Below, piece after piece: positions 1 through 4,637 of a stretch of DNA of 5,615 nucleotides (position 1 is its first letter; each line of letters starts with the position of its first letter). The notes under the pieces are model-generated. The model saw only the letters and a program-made list of their open reading frames with translations. It was not told the origin of the DNA and did not search any database. The stretch is taken from the NCBI GenBank assembly GCA_001819095.1, contig MHLS01000019.1:26284-31898 (forward strand). Direction: 5' to 3'. Both the position numbers and the translations under genes were made by a program. This DNA comes from Candidatus Lloydbacteria bacterium RIFCSPLOWO2_02_FULL_54_12. Its GTDB lineage: Bacteria; Patescibacteriota; Minisyncoccia; Phycocordibacterales; UBA6899.

Positions 1-618
1 CAAAAGGCGGTTTTCTGTTTTGTCCGCAGCGTGTTCGGAAAATGAAGCGACAAGGCGTTCGTTCCGCTTCCGCCCCCACCACATCGCCACCTGCGCGGTA
101 AGAAAGATGGCGAGGAGGCCGAGCGCAAAGAATCCCTCGACCCTTTTCATGTTCCCGAGGAAGTACTCGATCGCATTCCCGAACACATATCCGCCGAACG
201 CAAAGAGGATGGCCCAGACGACGGCACCGAGAAAATTAAAGAGGAAGAACTTCAGTCCGCTCACCTTCCCTACGCCGAGCGCAATAGGAATGACCGTCCG
301 GAAGCCGTACATGAACCGCGAACCGAAGATGATCCAGCCCTGATATTCCTCAACCAGTCGATGGATGCGCTCGACCTTCGCGCTCGTGCGCGGGTGTTTC
401 ACGAGGAACTGCCTTCCTTTGAACCTGCCAAAGTAGAAATATACGTGATCGCCCAACATCGCACCGACGATCGCAATGGGAATGATGTATTCGAGCCTCA
501 AATGTCCCTGGTAGGCGGCAAAACCCGCGAGTGCAACGATCGTCTCGCCCTCAAAAAGGGTCCAGAAAAAAACTATCGCATATCCGTAATCTTGAACGAG
601 CAAAAGCAGGGCATCCAT
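1..618 (-). CDS. DedA-family (SNARE-associated/VTT domain) integral membrane protein, 3' end cut by window edge
   Basis: The minus-strand frame from ATG at 618 stays open for 206 codons to the window edge, so a few C-terminal residues and the stop are missing. DedA proteins are usually about 200-220 aa, so it is nearly complete. Visible family marks are the N-terminal FEGE acidic motif (E24, E26), GDHVYFYFGR with G56-D57, and the arginine motif SRFMYGFRTVIP (R101, R107). Hydrophobic segments lie at about 10-35, 44-64, 126-145 and 160-180, followed by a basic, polar tail. Family knowledge: DedA proteins are inner-membrane proteins needed for membrane homeostasis, and some act as undecaprenyl-phosphate or phospholipid flippases; which lipid this one handles cannot be read here. 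The gene forms its own transcription unit, with a terminator and a promoter directly upstream. There is no Shine-Dalgarno; the start is probably leaderless. Family call is confident, substrate unknown. Confidence 0.93.
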   Translation of the reverse strand, partial: MDALLLLVQDYGYAIVFFWTLFEGETIVALAGFAAYQGHLRLEYIIPIAIVGAMLGDHVYFYFGRFKGRQFLVKHPRTSAKVERIHRLVEEYQGWIIFGSRFMYGFRTVIPIALGVGKVSGLKFFLFNFLGAVVWAILFAFGGYVFGNAIEYFLGNMKRVEGFFALGLLAIFLTAQVAMWWGRKRNERLVASFSEHAADKTENRLL

Positions 619-625
619 TGAGCAA

Positions 626-634
626 ATTGTATCA
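626..634 (-). promoter_or_regulatory. extended -10 promoter of the dedA-like gene, leaderless geometry
   Basis: On the minus strand, TGA-TACAAT (634-626) matches an extended -10 (TGn plus 5/6 of TATAAT). Seven bases separate the hexamer from the ATG at 618, so transcription should start at or within a base of the start codon. No convincing -35 lies at 16-18 bp, which is tolerated for extended -10 promoters. No Shine-Dalgarno is present. Confidence 0.6.
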
Positions 635-657
635 CGGAACGCAACGTCTTCGCTCCA

Positions 658-688
658 CAAAACAAAAAAGCGCGACAAGTGTCGCGCT
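658..688 (-). terminator. Rho-independent terminator of the hydrolase gene
   Basis: Positions 669-677 are perfectly complementary to 680-688. As RNA on the minus strand this gives GCGCGAC, a four-base ACUU loop and GUCGCGC with closing A-U pairs, followed by TTTTTT (669-664), a G, and more Ts. The stem starts inside the TAG stop codon (689-687) of the hydrolase gene. It works in one direction only, since the plus strand lacks a T tract after the stem. It insulates the dedA-like promoter located about 25 bp further on. Confidence 0.9.
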
Positions 689-1748
689 AATCTCTTCGCA
701 GAAGCTTTCTGAAAAAGAGAGCGAGGTTTCTCACCCATCGCAAGAGCATGTTCACAATGAGATGGAGCGTCTCCGTAATGGCAAAGAACCATATCGAGGA
801 GAGCTTCACCGCATCGTTCAACATACCCTCCTTACGCTGAACGGGAACCCAGTCTTTCGCTTTATTGCGCTCCGTGATCCACTCTTGGATATCTTTCACG
901 GCATGGTGCAGGATCTTGTGCGGAACGCCCTTGTAAACAATGAACTGCTTCCGGTCATCGGGAGTTCCGGCCGAACGATACGCCACCTCTACCGGACCGG
1001 AGAGTGCGATGTCGTCCATGTCTCCGTGGATGAAGAGGATCGGTACCGTGATGTCCTTCATCGCACTGCGCGCATCGCGCACCGCATTGCGGATCTCTTT
1101 CGCGGGTCCGGCCTTCACTTTGCCGTGGTATTCGAGGTTGTCCTCTTTGTCGCCTTCCGGCAGCTTGCCGACGGGAAGATTCGGCAAAAGCCAAGCGACC
1201 ATGTTGAAGACCGGCTCGAGAAAGCGCTTGTACTTCTGCACCAAGGCCGACGCATTCTGGTCGACTTCAAGCGGGACCGAAACAAGGATGACGCCCGCCA
1301 GATACTTCTGCGCCTCGGGATAGAGCTGGAGGAAGCGCAATATCGCAAGCGCACCGGCACTGTAGCCGATGAGAAACACGCCAAGCGGCTCTTTCGAGCG
1401 AAGCATCAGCGTCTTGTAGGTCATCACGTAGACCGTAAAGACCCACTGACGGAACGATACGATCTTCCCGAGGTTCGCTTCTTTGTCCGGATGATTGGAC
1501 AGTCCGTGGTGCGGGAAGTCGCACGTGGAGATACTGAAGTGCTCTTTGCGCTTCAGGACCTGCACCAAATGCTGGATCGGCGGCTGTTCGGAATGGCCGC
1601 TATAGCCGTGAAAAATGACGGCGCGCCCTTTCGTGTGGCGCTCCGGCAAATAATGCGGCGTGCGTGCGATCGTTCGCAAAAATTCGTTGAAACGCCGTTC
1701 CTTAAAGTGCCTCATGAGGGCACTTTCAAACTCCTCGGGTGCCCCCAT
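687..1748 (-). CDS. alpha/beta hydrolase (serine hydrolase, monoacylglycerol lipase/S33-like fold)
   Basis: This 353-aa protein has the marks of a serine hydrolase. There is an oxyanion-type strand-turn VIFHGYSGHS (about 44-53), a nucleophile elbow GYSAG with Ser130, a cap region (about 165-225), Asp245 in HGDMDD, and His277 in GVPHK. Together these make a plausible Ser-Asp-His triad. The DFPHHGLS segment (about 77-84) matches the D-x-RGHG-S strand of lysophospholipase/monoglyceride-lipase-like members (Hydrolase_4). The substrate is unknown; esterase or lipase action on lipid-like esters is inferred. The last 40 or so residues form a hydrophobic and basic helix, so the enzyme may sit on the membrane. 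The ATG at 1748 is preferred because GGAG stands six bases upstream; an in-frame TTG at 1760 would add four residues but would swallow that ribosome site. Its stop codon overlaps the terminator stem. Confidence 0.9.
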   Translation of the reverse strand: MGAPEEFESALMRHFKERRFNEFLRTIARTPHYLPERHTKGRAVIFHGYSGHSEQPPIQHLVQVLKRKEHFSISTCDFPHHGLSNHPDKEANLGKIVSFRQWVFTVYVMTYKTLMLRSKEPLGVFLIGYSAGALAILRFLQLYPEAQKYLAGVILVSVPLEVDQNASALVQKYKRFLEPVFNMVAWLLPNLPVGKLPEGDKEDNLEYHGKVKAGPAKEIRNAVRDARSAMKDITVPILFIHGDMDDIALSGPVEVAYRSAGTPDDRKQFIVYKGVPHKILHHAVKDIQEWITERNKAKDWVPVQRKEGMLNDAVKLSSIWFFAITETLHLIVNMLLRWVRNLALFFRKLLRRD

Positions 1749-1938
1749 GTTCTTCTCCAAGTCTGCGTGACGTCAAAAATCTCTCTGAACCAACATTAAT
1801 ACGTTGTTCCGAGGTCGTCAACTGCGGCTCTTTTTGGAGAGTTCTACTGTCCGGCACGGCTTCGCGTTTCGGAGACCTAACAAGCACCTGTACGCCGTAC
1901 TGTCGGGAGAAAATATCGGCGATACGTCGGGTGGTCAC
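1726..1938 (-). CDS. doubtful 70-codon basic ORF in the gap between the hypothetical gene and the hydrolase gene
   Basis: A GTG at 1938 overlaps the TGA stop of the upstream 144-aa gene (GTGA), a common translational coupling arrangement. An AAAGG lies about eight bases before the GTG. The frame runs 70 codons and overlaps the first 23 bases of the hydrolase gene. The product is Arg-rich. Its first 20 or so residues (starting MTTRRIADIF) look protein-like, but the rest has no recognisable pattern, and a candidate hydrolase promoter lies within it. I do not recognise it. The 186-bp gap it fills otherwise shows only that promoter. It may be a real small gene, a decayed C-terminus or chance. Confidence 0.22.
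   Translation of the reverse strand: MTTRRIADIFSRQYGVQVLVRSPKREAVPDSRTLQKEPQLTTSEQRINVGSERFLTSRRLGEEHGGTRGV
1755..1758 (-). promoter_or_regulatory. Shine-Dalgarno (GGAG) that fixes the hydrolase start
   Basis: GGAG followed by AAGAAC and ATG on the minus strand gives a six-base spacer, which is ideal. It lies inside the coding sequence that a TTG start at 1760 would create, so it argues for the ATG at 1748 as the true start. Confidence 0.7.
1795..1821 (-). promoter_or_regulatory. candidate promoter of the hydrolase gene
   Basis: TTGACG (1821-1816, 5/6 match to the -35 consensus) is followed by an AT-rich TATTAAT stretch (1801-1795). The spacing to ATTAAT is a short 15 bp; a 17-bp spacing would give only TAATGT. 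The -35 is good and the -10 mediocre, so this is a tentative call. It would give a leader of about 35-40 nt. Confidence 0.35.
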
Positions 1939-2369
1939 GCCGCCAACCTTTGGTCGTTGTCGCCGCGCATGCGCCTGATGTCGATAAAGGCACTCTGTTT
2001 TTCTTCGTCAGTCGTCGCACCTTGAAAGCGCGCGAGCGCTTCCTTGATGCTCGCGGAGATATCGTCCGCCTCTTTTTTTGCTTTAAATTCGGAAAAATCA
2101 AGCACAACGCCGAGGTCGTGTACTTCTTCCTGTTCCGCCGGACGGACGGGCGCACGGTCAAAGTTTGATATATCGAGCGCGCCTTCCACAATGCTCTGAT
2201 CGATCGGGCCGGAGTCGACCTTTTCGAACGGATCCTTTTGGTTGGGAAGACGGTAATTCACTTGGAGCACCTCGCTCCCCGGTTCCGCGATAGGAGGAAG
2301 TTCACCCGTTTCGCCCCTCCACGCCGCTTCGTCGCCCCTCATTGACGCATATCCGCCTTCTTTTGGCAT
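1935..2369 (-). CDS. hypothetical acidic protein, 144 aa
   Basis: I do not recognise this protein. It has no signal peptide, membrane segment or cysteine. The first half (about 10-80) is Pro/Glu/Asp-rich and probably disordered. The second half (about 85-135) contains DLGVVLDFSEFKAKKEADD followed by a predicted amphipathic helix, SASIKEALARF, and a second helix around DEEKQSAFIDIRRM. This looks like a small cytoplasmic helical protein or adaptor. Support for it being real comes from the uninterrupted frame, the absence of a better frame on either strand, and a start placed just after a -10-like hexamer. The gene is divergent from the SDR gene and shares the 120-bp control region with it. An in-frame ATG at codon 10 is an alternative start but has a poorer upstream context. 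No function is inferred. Confidence 0.7.
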   Translation of the reverse strand: MPKEGGYASMRGDEAAWRGETGELPPIAEPGSEVLQVNYRLPNQKDPFEKVDSGPIDQSIVEGALDISNFDRAPVRPAEQEEVHDLGVVLDFSEFKAKKEADDISASIKEALARFQGATTDEEKQSAFIDIRRMRGDNDQRLAA

Positions 2370-2376
2370 ATGGAAT

Positions 2377-2385
2377 ATCCTAACA
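2377..2385 (-). promoter_or_regulatory. candidate extended -10 of the 144-aa gene (or weak Shine-Dalgarno)
   Basis: TGT-TAGGAT (2385-2377) resembles an extended -10 (4/6 hexamer match) and ends exactly seven bases before the ATG at 2369, the same geometry as the dedA-like gene. The AGGA inside it could instead serve as a Shine-Dalgarno, with an eight-base spacer. The two readings exclude each other in a leaderless transcript; the sequence alone does not decide. Confidence 0.4.
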
Positions 2386-2410
2386 CAGAGAAGGGTGGGC
2401 GGCCACGCAA

Positions 2411-2419
2411 CCCCCCCCC
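2411..2419. repeat. C9 homopolymer in the divergent control region
   Basis: Nine consecutive Cs on the plus strand lie directly upstream of the proposed -35 of the SDR gene and upstream of the minus-strand gene's -10. Tracts of this kind can slip during replication and are also prone to sequencing error. Confidence 0.9.
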
Positions 2420-2422
2420 TTC

Positions 2423-2451
2423 TTGCGCAAAACCGTCCTCCACCGTAGATT
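2423..2451 (+). promoter_or_regulatory. candidate promoter of the SDR gene
   Basis: TTGCGC (2423-2428, 4/6) and TAGATT (2446-2451, 4/6) are separated by exactly 17 bp. This predicts a start near 2458 and a leader of about 30 nt carrying a good Shine-Dalgarno. Both boxes are imperfect, as expected for a regulated promoter; the call gains weight from the inverted repeats centred on the -10. Confidence 0.45.
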
Positions 2452-2471
2452 GAACACGGTAACGTACGGTT
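2431..2471. promoter_or_regulatory. concentric double inverted repeat, probable operator of the SDR gene
   Basis: Two dyads share one centre at base 2451. The outer arms are AACCGT (2431-2436) and ACGGTT (2466-2471); the inner arms are ACCGT (2442-2446) and ACGGT (2456-2460). The two half-sites on each side are exactly 10 bp apart, one helical turn. The block covers the promoter spacer, the -10 box and the expected transcription start. That arrangement suits a repressor binding as two dimers on the same face. The regulator is not in this window. Confidence 0.6.
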
Positions 2472-2480
2472 CTTGAAAGA

Positions 2481-2484
2481 GAGG
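2481..2484 (+). promoter_or_regulatory. Shine-Dalgarno of the SDR gene
   Basis: AGAGAGGA precedes the ATG at 2489, with GAGG (2481-2484) four bases from it. This is the strongest ribosome site in the window and fixes the start. Confidence 0.75.
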
Positions 2485-2488
2485 AAAT

Positions 2489-3223
2489 ATGAGACTCTAC
2501 GGAAAGACCGCGATCATAACCGGCGGCGCGCAAGGCATCGGGCGTGCGATTGCAGAACGTTTTAGCAACGAGGGTGCGGTGGTCATTATTGGCGACACGA
2601 GCATCCTCAATCCGTCCTTCGCAACATCGGACGGGACAACCACGAAGGTCGTCTACTCCCATCCGCTCAACGTGACGGACCCCAAAAGTATCGCCGAGCT
2701 CATGGAGGCGGTCCTCCGAATGTTCGGACGGGTGAATGTCCTCGTCAATAACGCCGGGATCATCCGAGACAACCTCCTGACGAAAATGTCCGACGAAGAC
2801 TTCGACGCGGTGATCGACGTGAATTTTCGCGGTGTGAAGCGGATGACCCAGGCAGTCGTACCCTCCATGATCGCGCAAAAGTCCGGCGTCATCTTGAGCG
2901 CTTCATCCGTCGTCGCAGGGGGAAACGTCGGCCAGACGAACTATGCCGCTTCAAAAGCCGCCGTCGAATCAATGACCCAGACCTGGGCAAGGGAGTTCGG
3001 AAGGTACGGCATCCGCGCCAACGCCGTTGCGCCGGGATTCACGGAAACACAAATGGTCCTCGGTATACCGGAGGACATCAAGGAGCGGTTCCTGAAGAAG
3101 ATCCCGCTTGGCCGCTACGCGAAACCCGAAGAGATCGCCGCCGTCTACGCATTCCTTGCAAGCGACGACGCGAGTTACATCACGGGAGCAACGATAGGCG
3201 TCAACGGCGGATTCAGCGTTTGA
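2489..3223 (+). CDS. fabG: FabG-like short-chain dehydrogenase/reductase (SDR), 244 aa
   Basis: This is a full-length classical SDR. In order it shows the Rossmann TGGAQGIG (11-18), NNAG (87-90), the structural Asn112, the active-site Ser140 (or Ser139), Tyr152 and Lys156 in YAASK, the PG turn (182-183) and the C-terminal VNGG. FabG enzymes reduce 3-oxoacyl thioesters to 3-hydroxyacyl thioesters with a nicotinamide cofactor. Asp36 at the end of the second strand normally favours NAD(H) over NADP(H), unlike typical FabG. The usual Asp of the D-V motif after strand 3 is Asn61 here. The loop between the catalytic Ser and Tyr is one residue shorter than in E. coli FabG if Ser140 is used. No other fatty-acid genes are adjacent, so the real substrate may be another hydroxyacyl compound, alcohol or ketone. 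The SDR family is certain; the fabG name is by similarity only. Confidence 0.93.
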   Translation: MRLYGKTAIITGGAQGIGRAIAERFSNEGAVVIIGDTSILNPSFATSDGTTTKVVYSHPLNVTDPKSIAELMEAVLRMFGRVNVLVNNAGIIRDNLLTKMSDEDFDAVIDVNFRGVKRMTQAVVPSMIAQKSGVILSASSVVAGGNVGQTNYAASKAAVESMTQTWAREFGRYGIRANAVAPGFTETQMVLGIPEDIKERFLKKIPLGRYAKPEEIAAVYAFLASDDASYITGATIGVNGGFSV

Positions 3224-3235
3224 GCATGTGCGACA

Positions 3236-3270
3236 AAAAACATCCGCCTGAGGCGGGTGTTTTCTTTTTT
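3236..3270. terminator. bidirectional Rho-independent terminator between convergent genes
   Basis: On the plus strand, AAAACATCCGCC (3237-3248), a TGA loop and its partner at 3252-3263 form a 12-bp stem with one T-G wobble. The stem runs into TTTTCTTTTTT, starting 13 bases after the SDR stop. On the minus strand the same hairpin has one A-C mismatch and is followed by TTTTTT (3240-3235), so it can also end the SurA_N gene, whose stop lies at 3286-3284. Confidence 0.92.
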
Positions 3271-3283
3271 CGTCCTTGCCGAC

Positions 3284-3931
3284 CTAGTACTCGACAACGG
3301 TGACGATCTTCGCCTTCGCGCGCAATTCGTTCACGAACTCCGTTTTTGCGGCATTCGACTTCTGCTGTGTCAGCTGGTCTTTGATGAATGCACCCTGTTG
3401 TTCTTCCTGACCCGGGGGAACGACAATCTTGTTGTTCTTGATGTACTGCGCAACCTCCTCATCCGTCACCTCGATCGTTCCGGCCACAAGCTTCTCCAAG
3501 AGTTTCTGGACATAGAGCTGTTTCTTGAGCGTCTCTTCGGTCATGCCCTGTGCGGCAAGCGCAGCTTCGAGCGAACTGCCTTGCATGCTCATCTGGATCC
3601 CGATCTTCGCGATCTCTTCCTCCACCTCTTTGTCGGTCACGGTGATACCCTTCCGCAATGCTTCCGCCTTGATCAACCGCTGTGCGACGAGCGAGTCGAG
3701 CGCTTGTTTTCCCGAGATGCTTTCGAGCTCCCGAATCACCGCGACCCTCGAGATCGGTGTACCGTCGACAACGGCAGCCACAAAGAGTCCTCTCCCGAAA
3801 TACCCCAAAGCACCAAGGAAAAGAACGATGACGATGGCCGTGAGCGTCCTTTTGCTAAATCTCAATGTGACCTGCTTTGGCTTATGTGATCCCTCATGCT
3901 GTGCTTCCCCGTGATGTTCCATAATTTGCAT
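3284..3931 (-). CDS. membrane-anchored SurA N-terminal-domain protein, no PPIase domain
   Basis: The 215-aa product starts with a basic, His-rich cytoplasmic stretch (1-29). One transmembrane helix follows (about 30-50, LTAIVIVLFLGALGYF). After it comes a SurA_N/trigger-factor-like helical domain (about 54-168): VDGTPISRVAVIRELE, DSLVAQRLIKAEALRKGITVTDKEVEEEI, then EEVAQYIKNNK. The C-terminal helix (about 180-210) completes that fold. SurA and PrsA relatives are extracytoplasmic folding chaperones; here no parvulin (PpiC) domain follows, so only chaperone or assembly-factor action is inferred. Stand-alone proteins of this shape are familiar from Parcubacteria. The frame is open upstream to an ATG at 4081, but a TATAAT box at 3968-3963 and the end of the next gene lie in that extension, so the ATG at 3931 (or 3922) is chosen. 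Neither start has a clear Shine-Dalgarno. Confidence 0.85.
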   Translation of the reverse strand: MQIMEHHGEAQHEGSHKPKQVTLRFSKRTLTAIVIVLFLGALGYFGRGLFVAAVVDGTPISRVAVIRELESISGKQALDSLVAQRLIKAEALRKGITVTDKEVEEEIAKIGIQMSMQGSSLEAALAAQGMTEETLKKQLYVQKLLEKLVAGTIEVTDEEVAQYIKNNKIVVPPGQEEQQGAFIKDQLTQQKSNAAKTEFVNELRAKAKIVTVVEY

Positions 3932-3962
3932 ACGCGTTAGAACCAATAAAAGTATGTGGCGC

Positions 3963-3968
3963 ATTATA
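3963..3968 (-). promoter_or_regulatory. -10 box (TATAAT) of the SurA_N gene
   Basis: A perfect TATAAT on the minus strand lies in the 82-bp gap after the secreted-protein gene. The predicted start is near 3956, giving a leader of about 25 nt. No -35 is recognisable at 16-18 bp, so the promoter may be weak or need an activator; read-through from the upstream pair is also possible because no terminator is visible in the gap. Confidence 0.55.
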
Positions 3969-4013
3969 CCCCACGACGCTTTCTCTCCGCCACCCCCGAC
4001 AAGAGTGCCGCCG

Positions 4014-4637
4014 TCAGAGTGGACACCAGAGTCCCGCCTGCGGATCGTCGAGCAGCACTCTTCCTTTTCCCACATCCTCAAGCTCCGTCTCGTCGTTCTC
4101 CCAATGGAGTATCTGGAGATGCGTCTGGTCGATACCGGATGAGCCGAAGGCGGGAAGCGTCATCGCGCCGGAGAGTGCAATGCTTTCTCCTGGACCAAGC
4201 TTGGGAACCGACCAGTTGTGCGCCGCCTCGCCGGGGAAAGGCACCCCCGCGCCGCCCTCGGTGTTTAGAAACTCTTGCGCAGTAATAACGAGGAGATTGC
4301 GGTAGGTGCGTTTGCCGGTGTTCTCAAGGTGAACGACGAACGCGAACGATTCCCCGCCAAAGTAGAGCGGGTAGGTACGGAAGTAACGCGCCGGAAGCAC
4401 GGTCGGCTCGAACGTCGGGTAGTAACCGTAGGGCGCGTAGGTGATCCCCGTCGGACCCGCCGTGGTCACCCCGAGCGGGCTTAGATACTCGATATGATAG
4501 GCAATCGACGGTTTCTCGCCCTTGTGTCCGTCGGAAACGGGAAGCGGATAGAGCGTTTCCGCGGAGGCGACACCGCCGAAACCCATCATACCGAGCGCAC
4601 ACAAAGTGACAAGATATCTTTTCATAGACGCGAACAT
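4014..4637 (-). CDS. secreted beta-rich hypothetical protein, 207 aa
   Basis: A signal peptide is clear: MKRYLVTLCALGMMGFGG followed by VASA, with likely cleavage after residue 26. No lipobox is present, so it is probably released or attached by other means. The mature part is rich in Tyr, Pro and Gly (about 55-95, YAPYGYYPTFEP). It then shows a pattern typical of an Ig-like or CARDB-like beta sandwich: SFAFVVHLENTGKRTYRNLLV at about 97-117, and LGPGESIALSGAM at about 147-159. That fold is an inference from strand pattern. The only mature cysteine is Cys205 at the C-terminus. The ATG at 4637 shares its A with the TAA stop of the upstream gene (TAATG), so translation is probably coupled. An in-frame ATG at 4658 would start inside the upstream gene. 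The ATG at 4625 would give the tidiest signal peptide. I do not recognise the family. Confidence 0.8.
   Translation of the reverse strand: MFASMKRYLVTLCALGMMGFGGVASAETLYPLPVSDGHKGEKPSIAYHIEYLSPLGVTTAGPTGITYAPYGYYPTFEPTVLPARYFRTYPLYFGGESFAFVVHLENTGKRTYRNLLVITAQEFLNTEGGAGVPFPGEAAHNWSVPKLGPGESIALSGAMTLPAFGSSGIDQTHLQILHWENDETELEDVGKGRVLLDDPQAGLWCPL

Noticed and set aside
20..621. two plus-strand open frames (20-343 and 361-621) opposite the dedA-like gene
   Set aside because: The minus strand encodes a clear DedA protein across the whole stretch; these frames carry no motif.
531..1799. 422-codon open frame on the plus strand, opposite the hydrolase gene
   Set aside because: It is antisense to a gene with a clear catalytic triad, terminator and ribosome site. 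It crosses the terminator and the dedA-like promoter, and its translation is rich in Arg/His with no domain pattern. GC-rich codon use on the true strand explains the open frame.
1811..1930. imperfect inverted repeats in the gap between the 144-aa gene and the hydrolase gene, as a possible riboswitch or terminator
   Set aside because: The pairings are short and interrupted, with no T tract and no recognisable riboswitch core.
2339..2878. 179-codon open frame on the minus strand, opposite the SDR gene and its control region
   Set aside because: It is antisense to an intact SDR with all motifs, and it runs across the divergent promoter region.
3257..3889. 210-codon open frame on the plus strand, opposite the SurA_N gene
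   Set aside because: It starts inside the bidirectional terminator and mirrors the SurA_N coding sequence; the Leu/Phe/Asp-rich product is the usual antisense translation of a Lys/Glu-rich protein.
3932..4081. 50-residue N-terminal extension of the SurA_N gene
   Set aside because: It overlaps the end of the secreted-protein gene and contains the TATAAT box; the sequence (Gly/Arg/Cys-rich) is unlike the family's N-terminus.
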